DNA of 64,000 nt from Tsukamurella asaccharolytica (GCF_007858435.1 NZ_VIGW01000003.1:62001-126000); one strand, 5' to 3'. Positions 15,876 to 25,515 are shown, numbered from the stretch's first letter. Notes: a model not told the origin generated them from the sequence alone. Translations and numbers: made by a program.

Positions 15876-16657
15876 CGCGGCATCCGCCGCCAGATCGCCT
15901 GCGGGACGAAGCGCAGCCCGGCGTACAGCGGACGCAGGACCGGCGGTATCCACACGACACGGCGGCCGCGGCGCAGCGCGTGCACCGTCGCCTCGGCGAC
16001 CTGGGGTGCCGTGCGGCTGAAGGGCGCGGGCTTCACCCCGGACGCCATGAGCTCGCGCGTCATCGCCCCGACGATGAAGCCGGGCCGGGCGAGCAGCACG
16101 TGGATCCCGCTGCCGTGCAGCGAGTCCGTGAATCCCTGGACGAAGCCGTCGAGGCCCGCCTTCGTGCTCCCGTAGACGAAGTTGGCCTTGCGCACCCGGA
16201 CCCCTGCGACGGACGAGAACGCGATGATGGCCCCGCGACCGCCGGCCCGCGGTTCCTGGGCGCGCAGCAGGTTCGCCAGCCCAAGCAGGATCGACACCTG
16301 CGCCACGTAGTCGGTCTGCGCGATCCGCACCGCGTGCGACGGATCGGCCTCCGCCCGCGCCTGATCCCCCAGGATCCCGAAGGCGACGATCGCGACACCG
16401 ATCCGGCCGAACCGGTCGGCGATCTCGCCGAGGAGGGCGGCGTGCAGCTCGGTGCGGTCGGCGTCGAATTCGATGGGGAAGACGCCGGTGGCGCCCACCC
16501 CGCGCAGCGTCGCGATCTGCTCGTCCAGATGCTCGGAGCGCCGGGCCGCGAGGATCACGTCGCGGCCCGGCGCGATCCGCCGCGCCACCTCCAGTCCGAC
16601 CTCGCTTCGGCCGCCCAGGAGAAGCACCGCCCCGTCGGGAATCCTGTCCGCAGTCAC
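15872..16657 (-). CDS. SDR family oxidoreductase, DprE2-like (Rv2073c-type)
   Basis: A 261-residue short-chain dehydrogenase. The nucleotide-binding start is [18 protein letters not shown], the strand [11 protein letters not shown] follows, and the active site shows Ser ([12 protein letters not shown]) and Tyr-x3-Lys in [12 protein letters not shown]. These last blocks closely resemble DprE2, the decaprenylphosphoryl-2-keto-ribose reductase, but the arabinan-synthesis partner dprE1 is absent here. It is translationally coupled to cobL, and M. tuberculosis has an SDR (Rv2073c) at the same place, so a link to corrin metabolism is possible. The start is a GTG fitting a leaderless promoter. Function is uncertain. 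Confidence 0.85.
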   Translation of the reverse strand: MTADRIPDGAVLLLGGRSEVGLEVARRIAPGRDVILAARRSEHLDEQIATLRGVGATGVFPIEFDADRTELHAALLGEIADRFGRIGVAIVAFGILGDQARAEADPSHAVRIAQTDYVAQVSILLGLANLLRAQEPRAGGRGAIIAFSSVAGVRVRKANFVYGSTKAGLDGFVQGFTDSLHGSGIHVLLARPGFIVGAMTRELMASGVKPAPFSRTAPQVAEATVHALRRGRRVVWIPPVLRPLYAGLRFVPQAIWRRMPR

Positions 16658-16663
16658 CGGACC

Positions 16664-16669
16664 AGACTA
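16664..16669 (-). promoter_or_regulatory. Leaderless -10 box for the SDR-cobLMK operon
   Basis: TAGTCT, then six bases, then the GTG at 16657. It is back to back with the promoter at 16687. Confidence 0.5.
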
Positions 16670-16686
16670 GACGCGCGGCGCGCGGC

Positions 16687-16692
16687 TACCGT
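16687..16692 (+). promoter_or_regulatory. Leaderless -10 box for the Rv2074-like gene
   Basis: TACCGT, then six bases, then the ATG at 16699. The two divergent -10 boxes are 17 bases apart, so the polymerases would compete. Confidence 0.5.
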
Positions 16693-16698
16693 GGCGGT

Positions 16699-17106
16699 AT
16701 GCCCGACGCCAACCGCCCCGTCCTCAATCCCGACGCCCTCGCCTTCGTGACCGACCGTCACCTCGCGACGCTGAGCACCGTGCGCCGCGACGGGACGCCG
16801 CACACCGTCGCGATCGCCTTCACCTACGACCCCGAGACGGGCCTCGCCCGCGTCATCACCTCCGGCGACAGTCAGAAGGCCCGCAACGCCGGCCGCGCCG
16901 GGTACGCCGCGGTGACGCAGGTCGACGGTGCGCGGTGGCTCACCCTGGAGGGGCCGGCGCGGGTCCTGACCGACCCGGAGTCGGTCCGCGACGCCGAGGC
17001 CCGGTACGCGGTGCGCTACAAGCCGCCGCGGGAGAACCCGAAGCGCGTGGTGATCGAGATCGACGTGACCAGGGTGCTGGGATCGAGCACCCTCCGCGCG
17101 CAGTGA
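16699..17106 (+). CDS. F420-dependent oxidoreductase, Rv2074 (biliverdin reductase) family
   Basis: A 135-residue split-barrel protein. The segments [50 protein letters not shown] and [20 protein letters not shown] align by eye, nearly block for block, with M. tuberculosis Rv2074, reported as an F420H2-dependent biliverdin reductase. It starts 42 bases from the divergent SDR-cobLMK operon, the same neighbourhood as in M. tuberculosis. A tetrapyrrole substrate next to corrin genes is suggestive but unproven. Its end converges with the MFS gene 10 bases away. Confidence 0.88.
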   Translation: MPDANRPVLNPDALAFVTDRHLATLSTVRRDGTPHTVAIAFTYDPETGLARVITSGDSQKARNAGRAGYAAVTQVDGARWLTLEGPARVLTDPESVRDAEARYAVRYKPPRENPKRVVIEIDVTRVLGSSTLRAQ

Positions 17107-17116
17107 GCCGAGCCCG

Positions 17117-18559
17117 CTACCGGGCGGGAATGTTCCCGTCCATGTCCTCCAGCGTCTTGCCCTTGGTCTCCGGCACGAACCGGTAGACGAAGAAGAGCGA
17201 TAGGAGCGCGAAGGTCGCATAGAGGCCGTACGCCAGCGTGAGGTTGCCCTCCATCTTCGGGAAGGTCACGGTGATGGCCCAGTTGGCCGCCCACTGCGCG
17301 GCCGCGGCCAGGGAGAGCGCCGCGGCGCGGATCCGGTTGGGGAACATCTCGCCCAGCAGCACCCACACGACGGGGCCCCAGCTGACGCCGAAGAAGATCA
17401 CGAACAGGTTCGCGGCGACGAGCGCGAGAACGCCGACGGCGCCGGTCAGCGTCGGCTTACCGTCCACGATCTCGGCGGTGCTGAAGCAGAGCGCCATGGT
17501 GGCGAGGGAGACCGTCATGCCGATCGAGCCGGTGAGCAGCAGCGGGCGGCGGCCGATCCGGTCGACGAGCAGGATCGCGACGATGGTCACGATGACGTTG
17601 ACGATCGAGGTGAAGACGCTGATCAGGTTCGACTGCGACTCCTCGAAACCGACGGCCTGCCACAGCATGTTCGAGTAGTAGAAGATCACGTTGATGCCCA
17701 CGGCCTGCTGGAAGATCGACAGCAGCAGGCCCACCCAGACGATCGGGTAGACGCCCCCGCCGGGCTTGATCAGGTCGCGCCAGGAGTGCTTCTCCTCGCC
17801 CGCGAGGCTCTGCTCGATCCGCGTGACGGTGATGTCCAAGTTCCTCTCGCCCAACAGCATCGAGAGGACCTTGCGGGCCTCGGGAATGCGGTGCCGGGAG
17901 ACGAGGTAGCGCGGGGACTCGGGGATCGTGGTCGACGCCACGCCGTAGATGATCGCCGGGATCGCCATGACGAGGAACATCCAGCGCCAGGCCTCCATCC
18001 CCAACCACAGCTCGTTCGAGGCGCCGCCGGCGAGCGCCGCGAGCATCCAGTCGACCAGCAGTGAGAGGAAGATGCCGAGCACGATCGCCATCTGCTGCAG
18101 CGATCCGAGCCGGCCGCGGATCCGGGCCGGCGACACCTCCGCTATGTAGGCCGGCGCGATCACCGACGCCACGCCGACGCCGATGCCGCCGACGACCCGG
18201 AACAGGATCAGGGTCGCGGTATTGGTGGCGAACGCGCAGCCCAGGGCGCTGACAAAGAACAGAACGGCCGCGATCTGCATGACGCGCAGGCGCCCGATCC
18301 GGTCGGCGATGCGGCCCGCCGTCATGGCGCCGGCCGCCGCGCCGAGGAGCGCCGACGCGACCGCGAAGCCCAGGGCGTAGCCGTGGATCCCGAACCGCTC
18401 CTCGATCGCCTTGGTGGCGCCGTTGATCACGGCGCTGTCGTAGCCGAACAGCAGGCCACCCATCGCCGCGACGACCGCGATCTGGACGACGCGCCGACTA
18501 TCGCCGTCGCCCTCGTCGAAGATCGATGGACCGTCGGCCGTACCGCCGCCGTGCGTCAT
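17117..18559 (-). CDS. Sugar porter family MFS transporter
   Basis: A 480-residue, 12-helix major facilitator of the sugar porter (SP) family. Diagnostic motifs are RIADRIGRLRVMQ after helix 2, PESPRYLVSRHR after helix 6, QQAVGINVIFYYSN in helix 7, DRIGRRPLLL and the C-terminal FVPETKGKTLEDMDG. It probably imports a hexose, pentose or polyol by proton symport; the substrate cannot be read from the motifs. A GGAGGCAGC Shine-Dalgarno precedes the ATG. It lies 19 bases after pepE on the same strand, so the two may be co-transcribed. Confidence 0.92.
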   Translation of the reverse strand: MTHGGGTADGPSIFDEGDGDSRRVVQIAVVAAMGGLLFGYDSAVINGATKAIEERFGIHGYALGFAVASALLGAAAGAMTAGRIADRIGRLRVMQIAAVLFFVSALGCAFATNTATLILFRVVGGIGVGVASVIAPAYIAEVSPARIRGRLGSLQQMAIVLGIFLSLLVDWMLAALAGGASNELWLGMEAWRWMFLVMAIPAIIYGVASTTIPESPRYLVSRHRIPEARKVLSMLLGERNLDITVTRIEQSLAGEEKHSWRDLIKPGGGVYPIVWVGLLLSIFQQAVGINVIFYYSNMLWQAVGFEESQSNLISVFTSIVNVIVTIVAILLVDRIGRRPLLLTGSIGMTVSLATMALCFSTAEIVDGKPTLTGAVGVLALVAANLFVIFFGVSWGPVVWVLLGEMFPNRIRAAALSLAAAAQWAANWAITVTFPKMEGNLTLAYGLYATFALLSLFFVYRFVPETKGKTLEDMDGNIPAR

Positions 18560-18578
18560 GCTGCCTCCAGTGTCGCGC

Positions 18579-19703
18579 CTACAGGATCGTCAAGCTATGC
18601 GGCCTGGTGTTCACGGGCTCGCAGCCGTCCTCGGTGACGATGACGATATCCTCGATCCGCGCTCCCCATAGGCCACTGAAGTAGATTCCCGGCTCGATCG
18701 AGAAGGCCATGCCCGTTTCGACCGGAATATCGTTGCCCGCAACGATGTAGGGCTCCTCGTGGACGGAGAGCCCGATGCCGTGCCCGGTGCGGTGCAGGAA
18801 GAACTCCCCCAGACCGGCGCCGGTGAGCAGATCGCGGCCGGCCGCGTCGATCGCCTCGGCGGGCACGCCGGGCCGCACGGCCTCGACCGAGGCGCGTTGA
18901 GCCTGCTCGAGCAGGGCGTACTGCTCCAGGATCTCCGCCGACGGCTCGCCCATCGCGTAGGTCCGGGTGCAATCCGAGTTGTAGCCCGAGGGCAGGGGGC
19001 CGCCGATGTCGACGACCACGACGTCTCCCGCCTCGATCACGCGGTCCGAGACCTCGTGGTGGGGATCCGCGCCGTGCGGGCCCGAGCCGACGATGATGAA
19101 CGCGGCCTCGGTGTGGCCCTCCTCGACGATGGCGGCGGCGATGTCGGCGGCCACCTCGCGCTCCGTCCGGCCGACCTGGAGGAAATCGCCGACGCGGGCG
19201 TGCACGCGGTCGATGGCGGCCCCCGCGGCGCGGAGCTCGTCGAGCTCCGCGGGGTCCTTGATCATCCGCAGCCGGCGCAGCACGGCAGTCGCCAGGCCGA
19301 CGGTCAGGCCCCGGTCCAGCAGCGGTACCAGGTGCAGCGCGGGCACGGCGTCGGCGACCGCGACCGTCGTGGCGCCGCCCAGCAGGTCGAGGACGAGGGC
19401 GTACGGGTCGTCACCGTCGACCCAGTCGTGGACCGCGAGCTCCACGCCCGCCGTGCCCAGGCCCGGAACCGGCGAGTCCTTGAGGATGGCGAGCTCGAGC
19501 CTAGGCACCACGAGACCGAAGCCGGCGTCGGTGATCACGAGGGCGGTCAGCCGCTCGAAGGACTCGCTGACAATGCCGGTCAGGTAGGCGAGATCCGGCC
19601 CCGGGGTGATGACGAGCGGGGTTCCCGCCGTGGTCGCGAGCTGCTGGGCCCGGGTGAGACGGGTCGCGTACACCGAGGCGGGAAAGGACTGGGGGTTACT
19701 CAT
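18579..19703 (-). CDS. pepE: Xaa-Pro dipeptidase / M24 aminopeptidase PepE
   Basis: A 374-residue M24 metallopeptidase (pita-bread fold) that releases N-terminal residues before proline. Metal ligands appear in order: Asp in VVVDIGG, Asp in NSDCTRTYAMG, His in GHGIGLSVHEEP, Glu in SIEPGIYFSG and Glu in ARIEDIVIV. The N-terminal third is the creatinase-like domain. The ATG at 19703 is 17 bases from the divergent exonuclease start, with a weak CACAAT box at leaderless spacing. The arrangement matches M. tuberculosis pepE (Rv2089c) beside Rv2090. Confidence 0.92.
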   Translation of the reverse strand: MSNPQSFPASVYATRLTRAQQLATTAGTPLVITPGPDLAYLTGIVSESFERLTALVITDAGFGLVVPRLELAILKDSPVPGLGTAGVELAVHDWVDGDDPYALVLDLLGGATTVAVADAVPALHLVPLLDRGLTVGLATAVLRRLRMIKDPAELDELRAAGAAIDRVHARVGDFLQVGRTEREVAADIAAAIVEEGHTEAAFIIVGSGPHGADPHHEVSDRVIEAGDVVVVDIGGPLPSGYNSDCTRTYAMGEPSAEILEQYALLEQAQRASVEAVRPGVPAEAIDAAGRDLLTGAGLGEFFLHRTGHGIGLSVHEEPYIVAGNDIPVETGMAFSIEPGIYFSGLWGARIEDIVIVTEDGCEPVNTRPHSLTIL

Positions 19704-19720
19704 GATCCGATTGTGACACG

Positions 19721-20674
19721 ATGATTCCCGTGACGAACGACGCGCGCCCCGTGATGCTGCTCGACTCCGCCGGGCTCTGGTTCCGCGCCTACTACGCGAT
19801 CCCCGACAAAGTGCAGGCGGCCGACGGCCGCTCCGTCAATGCGCTGCGCGGCTTCCTCGACATGACCTCGCAGCTGATCACGACCCATCGTCCCGGGCGG
19901 CTCGTGGCGTGCCTCGACCTGGACTGGCGTCCCGCCTTCCGGGTGGACCTCCTGCCCACCTACAAGACCCACCGCGTGGCGGAGGACGGCGACGGCAGCG
20001 CCGAGGAGGTCCCCGACACGCTCTCTCCCCAGGTCGACATGATCCTCGAGGTGCTCGAGGCGGTCGGCATCGCGACCGGCGGCGCCGTCGGGCTGGAGGC
20101 GGACGACGTGCTCGGCACGCTGGCCGCGCGGGAGCAGGTCGATCCGGTGATCGTGGTGTCCGGGGACCGCGACCTCCTGCAGGTCGCCGACGACACCGCG
20201 CCCGGCGTGCGCTGCCTGTACATCGGCCGCGGCATCGCGAAGGCGGAGATGTTCGGGCCGGCCGAGGTGGCGGAGAAGTACGGCCTGCCGCGGGATCGGG
20301 CCGGCGAGGCCTACGCCGAGCTCGCTCTGCTGCGCGGCGACCCGTCGGACGGGCTGCCCGGCGTGCCGGGCATCGGCGAGAAGACCGCGTCGAAGCTGCT
20401 CCTCGAGTACGGCTCGCTCGCGGCGATCCGCGAGGCAGCGGCCCGGACCCCGTCGCCGCTGGCCGCACGCGCCGCCTCGTCGATCGCGGCGTCGGCCGAC
20501 TACCTCGACGCGGCGTGGGACGTCGTCTGGGTCCGCCGCGACGCGGACGTCGCGCTCTCCGGGCCGGACGCCCTGCCACGGGAGGCACGCGATCCGCAGC
20601 GCCTGGCCGAACTGGCCGAGGAGCTGCGGATCGGTGCGCAGGTCGAGCGCCTGCTGGCCGCCCTCGCGGGCTGA
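19721..20674 (+). CDS. 5'-3' exonuclease (FEN/Pol I N-terminal type, Rv2090-like)
   Basis: A 317-residue stand-alone 5' nuclease domain. Acidic metal-binding motifs are visible in [29 protein letters not shown] and [13 protein letters not shown], and the helix-3-turn-helix DNA-binding motif is [17 protein letters not shown]. It would remove RNA primers or flaps during lagging-strand synthesis and repair. It is divergent from pepE and converges on the DUF4333 gene with a 9-base gap. A later in-frame ATG or GTG is possible, but the conserved region starts close to this ATG. Confidence 0.92.
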   Translation: MIPVTNDARPVMLLDSAGLWFRAYYAIPDKVQAADGRSVNALRGFLDMTSQLITTHRPGRLVACLDLDWRPAFRVDLLPTYKTHRVAEDGDGSAEEVPDTLSPQVDMILEVLEAVGIATGGAVGLEADDVLGTLAAREQVDPVIVVSGDRDLLQVADDTAPGVRCLYIGRGIAKAEMFGPAEVAEKYGLPRDRAGEAYAELALLRGDPSDGLPGVPGIGEKTASKLLLEYGSLAAIREAAARTPSPLAARAASSIAASADYLDAAWDVVWVRRDADVALSGPDALPREARDPQRLAELAEELRIGAQVERLLAALAG

Positions 20675-20683
20675 CCCAGCGGA

Positions 20684-21340
20684 TCAGGAGGGCGCGCCCA
20701 CCTGGTACTTGCCGTCGTCATCGAGCACCGTGACCTGGACCGTCTTCGCTTTGCCGCCGATGGTGGCGCTGCAGGTGAAAGTCTCGCCGGACTTGACCTT
20801 GACACCGTCGGTCTTGCAGGAGACGTCCTTGGTGTCGGTCTCGTTGTAGCTCTCGGTGAGCACCTTGGTGACGCCCTGGTTGACCTGGGCGTTGTCGAAT
20901 TTCTTGCTGAAGAAGGCGCCGGTCAGCCAGCCCACCAGCACGACGACGGCGACGATCACGATGATCGCCGCGGCGGCGAGGCCGACGATGAGGCCGGTCT
21001 TCGACTTCTTGGGGCCGCCGAACTGCGGCTGGCCGTACTGCTGCCCGAACTGCTGACCAGCGAACTGCGGGTGACCCGGCTGCTGGCCGAACTGGTCCTG
21101 CCCGAACTGCGGGGGCTGCTGCGGCTGCTGGTAGCCGCCGTACTGCTGTCCCTGCGGCTGCGGCTGCTGCCCCCACTGCCCCTGGTACTGCGGCGAGATC
21201 TGGGTCTGATCACCCGCCGGTGCACCGAAACCCTGCTGGCCGTACTGCGGTGCGATCTGGGTCTGATCCTGCGGAGGCTGCTGTCCCGGCTGCTGCCAGC
21301 CCTGCTGCCCCCACTGGTTCGGATCCTGCGGGTTGCTCAT
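20684..21340 (-). CDS. Gln-rich DUF4333 membrane protein
   Basis: A 218-residue protein with three parts. Residues 1-110 are low-complexity Gln/Pro/Gly/Tyr; one transmembrane helix spans about 116-140 after a KKSK anchor; the extracytoplasmic DUF4333 domain occupies 149-218, with Cys174 and Cys190 probably disulfide-bonded. The cytoplasmic tail repeats the sequence DQTQI at 25-29 and 44-48, resembling Ser/Thr-kinase phosphosites in actinobacterial FHA ligands (inference). AGGGGAGGG precedes the ATG. It is downstream of helY on the same strand, as Rv2091c is in M. tuberculosis. Function is unknown. Confidence 0.82.
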   Translation of the reverse strand: MSNPQDPNQWGQQGWQQPGQQPPQDQTQIAPQYGQQGFGAPAGDQTQISPQYQGQWGQQPQPQGQQYGGYQQPQQPPQFGQDQFGQQPGHPQFAGQQFGQQYGQPQFGGPKKSKTGLIVGLAAAAIIVIVAVVVLVGWLTGAFFSKKFDNAQVNQGVTKVLTESYNETDTKDVSCKTDGVKVKSGETFTCSATIGGKAKTVQVTVLDDDGKYQVGAPS

Positions 21341-21411
21341 CGGTTCATCCCTCCCCTAGTCGCCGGTCGAAGGCCCGCGACGTACCCATCTTCGGTCAAG
21401 ATACCCGATCA

Positions 21412-24162
21412 TCAACCGGACTCCGCGACGACGCCACGCCGGACGGCGGCGATCGCCGACGTGGCGACGGTCGCGAGGCCAGGGCGTGTGTCGAAGGAGG
21501 TCTGCCTGATCTGATCGAGCAGGTCGATCACCTGCCGGCACCACCGGACGAAGTCGCCCGCGGGCAGCGGACGGCCCCGCTCGCCCGCTGCGAGGAGCAC
21601 CGCGGCGAGGGTGCCCCCCGCGGCCCACTGGTGCATCGGGGCGACGAAGCCGATGTCGGGCTCGCGGCTCGGCTCCAGCCGGTGCGCGGCCTCCGCGGCG
21701 ACGATGTCGGTCCACCGGTCCGCGACGTCGCGCAGTGCGGAGCGGACCGCGCCGGGGACCTTCTCGCCGGTCAGGAGCATGCCGCCGCGTTCGCCGCGGG
21801 ACTCGAAGACCAGCGCGCTGACGACCGCCGCGAGACCCGCGGGGTCGAGGCCGTCGAAGACGCCGTCCTCGATGCACTCGCACACCAGCAGGTCGGACTC
21901 GCTGTAGACCCGGGCCAGCCGGTGTCCCGACTCCGTGAGTGCGGGCTCCCCATCCACCGTCTCGATGTACCCGCGGTCGCCGAGCAGCGCGACGATCCGC
22001 TCGAACGTGACCGCCAGCGACGACGTCGTGGCGCGGACCGTGGCCGCCGACGCGGTGATCTCCCGTTCCAGGCGGGCGTAGCGCTCGGCGAGCCGGTCCA
22101 GTTCCGGTGCGCGCTGCCCGGTGTGTGCGGGGTGCGCCCGCATGCGGGCGCGCAGGTCGGCGAGCTGGGTGTCGGTCGCGGCGGGCCGCGACGCCTTCGT
22201 CTGCTGCCGCGGCGCGGAGATGTTGCTGTTGCGCAGCGTGGACGCGAGGTCGCGCTTGCCGCGACCGGAGCGGTAGTCGGCGTTCTTCGGCACCCGGAGC
22301 GTGCCGAGGACCTCCACGTCGCCCACGAAGTCGCCGGCACCGACGCGGCCCGACCAACTGCTCTCGGTGACCACCACGGGCTTCGGGTCCCGGCGGTCGC
22401 CCGAGGGCTCCACGACCAGGGCCAGGCCGCGGCGGCGGCCGCCGGTCACGGCGATGACGTCGCCACGGCGCAGCTCGGCCAGCGCGGTGGCCGTCCCGTC
22501 GCGGCGGTCCGCGAGGTGCTCGCGGCGCAGCGAGCGCTCGCGGGTGCGGACGGCCTCGCGCAGCCGCACGTACTCGAGGTAGTCGGCGCCGCCCGCCGCC
22601 TCCGTGATCTGGGCGCCGAGCGTCGCGAGTTCCTTCTCGCCGCGGTCGACCCGCTTCGCCAGTCCGACGACGGAGCGGTCCGCCTGGAACTGCGCGAAGC
22701 TCGCCTCGAGCAGGCGCTCGGCGCCGTCGCGGCCCAGGCGGTCGAGCAGGTTGATCGACATGTTGTACCCGGGCAGGAAGGAGCTGACCAGGGGGAAGGT
22801 GCGGGCGCCGGCGAGGCCGGCCACCTCCTGCGGGCGCACCCCGGTCTGCCACAGCACCACGGCGTGGCCCTCGATGTCGATGCCGCGGCGGCCCGCCCGC
22901 CCGGTGAGCTGGGTGTACTCGCCCGGCGTCAGCTCGACGTGCGACTCCCCGTTGTACTTGACGAGGCGCTCCAGTACGACGGTGCGCGCGGGCATGTTGA
23001 TGCCCAGCGCGAGGGTCTCCGTCGCGAAGACGGCCCGCACCAGCCCCCTGACGAACAACTCTTCGACGGCGTGCCGGAAGGCGGGCAACATCCCGGCGTG
23101 GTGCGCCGCGAAGCCGCGGAGCAGCGCCGCGCGCCACTCCTCGTAGCCGAGCAGGTCGAGGTCGGCGGGCGAGAACTCCGCGACGTGCTTGTCGACGATG
23201 CGGCCGATCTCGTCGGCCTGCGCCTGGTCGGTGAGCACCACGGGCGACCGCAGGCACTGGGTGAGCGCCTGCTCGCAGCCGGACCGCGAGAAGACGAACG
23301 TGATCGCCGGCAGCAGGCCCTCGGCGTCGAGCAGCGCGATGACGTCGGGCCTCGGTATCGGTCGGCGCGTCATCTGCGGGCGGCCCCGGCCCCCGGCCCG
23401 TCGACCCGTGCGGCTGTTGATCCCCGGCTCGAAGCTGCGGTCCAGCGTTTCGCGCTGCTTGACGTAGCGCACCAGGTCGGCGTCGAGGACGAGGTTGCGC
23501 TGCCCGGACTCCTGCGCGGTGCGCAGCGCCGCGGTGTCGAAGAGGTCGAAGAGCCGGCGGCCCACCAGCATGTGCTGCCAGAGCGGCACGGGACGGTGCT
23601 CGTCGACGATCACCTCGGTGCTGCCGCGGACCTCGGTGATCCAGGCGCCGAACTCCTCGGCGTTGGAGACCGTCGCGGACAGGCTGACCAGCCGCACGTC
23701 CTGCGGGAGATGCAGGATCACCTCCTCCCACACTGCGCCGCGGAACCGGTCCGCGAGGTAGTGCACCTCGTCCATCACCACGTGACTGAGCCCGTCGAGG
23801 GTGGCCGAGTTCGCGTAGAGCATGTTCCGCAGCACCTCGGTGGTCATCACGACCACGGGCGCCGACGAATTGATCGCGGTGTCGCCGGTGAGCAGGCCGA
23901 CGTTCTGCGCGCCGTAGCGCGCCGTCAGCTCCGCGTGCTTCTGGTTCGAGAGCGCCTTGATCGGGGTCGTGTAGAAGCACTTCGTGCCGCCCGCGAGCGC
24001 GAGGTGCACGGCGAACTCGCCGACCACGGTCTTTCCCGCACCCGTCGGGGCGCACACCAGCACGCCGCGCCCCTGCTCGAGAGCACGGCAGCCCTGGATC
24101 TGGAACGGGTCGAGGGTGAAGGCGAGCGCGGCGGTGAAGCTGTCGAACTCAGAGGACGTCAT
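21412..24162 (-). CDS. helY: Ski2/Mtr4-like DEAD/DEAH RNA helicase HelY
   Basis: A 916-residue superfamily 2 helicase. Walker A is APTGAGKT at 38-45; motif II is MDEVHYLADRF; SLSATVSN is motif III; motif VI is QLTGRAGRRGIDIEGH. A beta-rich insertion and the C-terminal helical DSHCT domain follow. It probably unwinds structured RNA for processing or decay. Its ATG lies 14 bases inside the 3' end of tatC, so it is translationally linked to tat genes, as in M. tuberculosis. Length is normal. Confidence 0.94.
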   Translation of the reverse strand: MTSSEFDSFTAALAFTLDPFQIQGCRALEQGRGVLVCAPTGAGKTVVGEFAVHLALAGGTKCFYTTPIKALSNQKHAELTARYGAQNVGLLTGDTAINSSAPVVVMTTEVLRNMLYANSATLDGLSHVVMDEVHYLADRFRGAVWEEVILHLPQDVRLVSLSATVSNAEEFGAWITEVRGSTEVIVDEHRPVPLWQHMLVGRRLFDLFDTAALRTAQESGQRNLVLDADLVRYVKQRETLDRSFEPGINSRTGRRAGGRGRPQMTRRPIPRPDVIALLDAEGLLPAITFVFSRSGCEQALTQCLRSPVVLTDQAQADEIGRIVDKHVAEFSPADLDLLGYEEWRAALLRGFAAHHAGMLPAFRHAVEELFVRGLVRAVFATETLALGINMPARTVVLERLVKYNGESHVELTPGEYTQLTGRAGRRGIDIEGHAVVLWQTGVRPQEVAGLAGARTFPLVSSFLPGYNMSINLLDRLGRDGAERLLEASFAQFQADRSVVGLAKRVDRGEKELATLGAQITEAAGGADYLEYVRLREAVRTRERSLRREHLADRRDGTATALAELRRGDVIAVTGGRRRGLALVVEPSGDRRDPKPVVVTESSWSGRVGAGDFVGDVEVLGTLRVPKNADYRSGRGKRDLASTLRNSNISAPRQQTKASRPAATDTQLADLRARMRAHPAHTGQRAPELDRLAERYARLEREITASAATVRATTSSLAVTFERIVALLGDRGYIETVDGEPALTESGHRLARVYSESDLLVCECIEDGVFDGLDPAGLAAVVSALVFESRGERGGMLLTGEKVPGAVRSALRDVADRWTDIVAAEAAHRLEPSREPDIGFVAPMHQWAAGGTLAAVLLAAGERGRPLPAGDFVRWCRQVIDLLDQIRQTSFDTRPGLATVATSAIAAVRRGVVAESG

Positions 24163-25156
24163 CGAACCCCGAACGCGGGATCGACGCGCGGGTCACCTTC
24201 TCCGGCTCGCCCAGGGGGGCGGGGGCGGCGAGGGCGGTGCTCGACGGGCCCGCGGACGCGCCGACCGGCTGCGGGGCCGACGGTGCTGGCGACGCCACCT
24301 CGTCGTCGAGGTCGCCCTCCCAGGCGTCCGCAACGGCGGCGCGGCGCGCCTTACGCCTGTCGTTCCACCGCGCGAACTGGATGGAGAGCTCGAGGAGGAC
24401 CGCGAGCGCCGCGCCCAGGGCCAGCATCGTGAACGGATCGCCCGTCGGCGTCAGGAAGGCGGCGAAGATGAACATCGACAGCAGCAGGCCCCGCCGCCAC
24501 TGCCTGAGCTTCTCGTACTTGAGGACGCCAACCAGATTGAGCGCGATGATGAACAGCGGCAGCTCGAAGCTGATGCCGAAGATCGCCATGACGTTCAGCA
24601 CGAAACTGAAGTAGTCCCGACCCTGCAGGGCCGTCACCTGGGTCTCGTTGCCGACCGTGAGGAAGAAGCTGAAGGCACTGGTGATCATCAGGTAGCCGAG
24701 CACCGCGCCGCTGACGAAGAGCGTTCCGCCGAGGGCCACGAAGGCCGCCGTGTAACGCTTCTCACTGCGGTGCAGGGCGGGCACGATGAACGCCCAGATC
24801 TGGTACAGCCATACCGGGCACGCGAGGAGCACGCCCGTGGCGACGGCCACCTTGAGCCGGAGGTTGAACTGATCGAAGACGCCGGTCGCGAGGAGGCGGC
24901 ACTCACCATCGCGGGTGATCTCGGCCCGCGACGTCGCGGGGAGGTCGCAGTACGGCCCGGTCAGCAGGTGGCCGGTCGAGGGCAGTCCGAAGGGGCCGTG
25001 GCTGTACCACCAGAAGCCGATGACCGAGGTGACGACGATCGCGAGGATCGACCACAGCAGCCGGGTCCGGAGCTCGTAGAGGTGCTCCACGATCGACATC
25101 GTGCCGTCGGGATTGACGACGGCACGACGACGACGCGGATCGAACGGGATCTTCAA
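24149..25156 (-). CDS. tatC: Twin-arginine translocase subunit TatC
   Basis: A 335-residue inner-membrane protein with six predicted helices, the receptor for twin-arginine signal peptides. TatC-specific blocks are MSIVEHLYELRTRLLWS before helix 1, ACPVWLYQIWAFI, and SFELPLFIIALN in the fourth to fifth helix region. The C-terminus has a 60-residue Ala/Pro-rich cytoplasmic tail. The start is a TTG at 25156; the later ATG (MSIVEH) would remove a leader that is also present in mycobacterial TatC. tatA ends 12 bases upstream, and helY overlaps the 3' end by 14 bases. Confidence 0.93.
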   Translation of the reverse strand: MKIPFDPRRRRAVVNPDGTMSIVEHLYELRTRLLWSILAIVVTSVIGFWWYSHGPFGLPSTGHLLTGPYCDLPATSRAEITRDGECRLLATGVFDQFNLRLKVAVATGVLLACPVWLYQIWAFIVPALHRSEKRYTAAFVALGGTLFVSGAVLGYLMITSAFSFFLTVGNETQVTALQGRDYFSFVLNVMAIFGISFELPLFIIALNLVGVLKYEKLRQWRRGLLLSMFIFAAFLTPTGDPFTMLALGAALAVLLELSIQFARWNDRRKARRAAVADAWEGDLDDEVASPAPSAPQPVGASAGPSSTALAAPAPLGEPEKVTRASIPRSGFDDVL

Positions 25157-25168
25157 AAGGTCAGGCGG

Positions 25169-25420
25169 CTACGCCGACTTGCGGTCGGACTCGGACGGCT
25201 GGACCGTCTGCACGTCGATCGGCTTGTCGGTGACCTGGGCCTGAGGCTGCTCAGCGGCGGCCTTCTTCTCGCCCTCGGTCTTCATCTCTTCCATCTCGCT
25301 CTTGAAGATGCGCATGGACCGACCGAGGCCGCGCGCGGCGTCAGGCAGCTTCTTGCCGCCGAACAGGATCAGCAGGACCACCGCAGCGATGATCCAGAAC
25401 CAGGGGGTATGCCAGCCCAT
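25169..25420 (-). CDS. tatA: Twin-arginine translocase subunit TatA
   Basis: An 83-residue pore-forming subunit. A short N-terminal transmembrane helix ([15 protein letters not shown]), the hinge [16 protein letters not shown] and an amphipathic helix ([18 protein letters not shown]) are followed by an acidic, disordered tail. It works with TatC (downstream) and a TatB that is not in this window. It is separated from pafC by 95 bases holding a likely promoter. Confidence 0.95.
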   Translation of the reverse strand: MGWHTPWFWIIAAVVLLILFGGKKLPDAARGLGRSMRIFKSEMEEMKTEGEKKAAAEQPQAQVTDKPIDVQTVQPSESDRKSA

Positions 25421-25456
25421 GATGATGCCTCACTAACTTCGCGAATATCTCTGCTG

Positions 25457-25462
25457 AGACTA
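25457..25462 (-). promoter_or_regulatory. Possible -10 box for tatA-tatC-helY
   Basis: TAGTCT on the minus strand, 36 bases before the tatA ATG, giving a short leader. A small hairpin (CCGCCG / CGGCGG, 25487-25504) just after pafC could separate the two units. Confidence 0.35.
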
Positions 25463-25515
25463 CCGGATCACGCCGACCGCGAACGCCCGCCGGAGTATCG
25501 GCGGACATGTCCACT

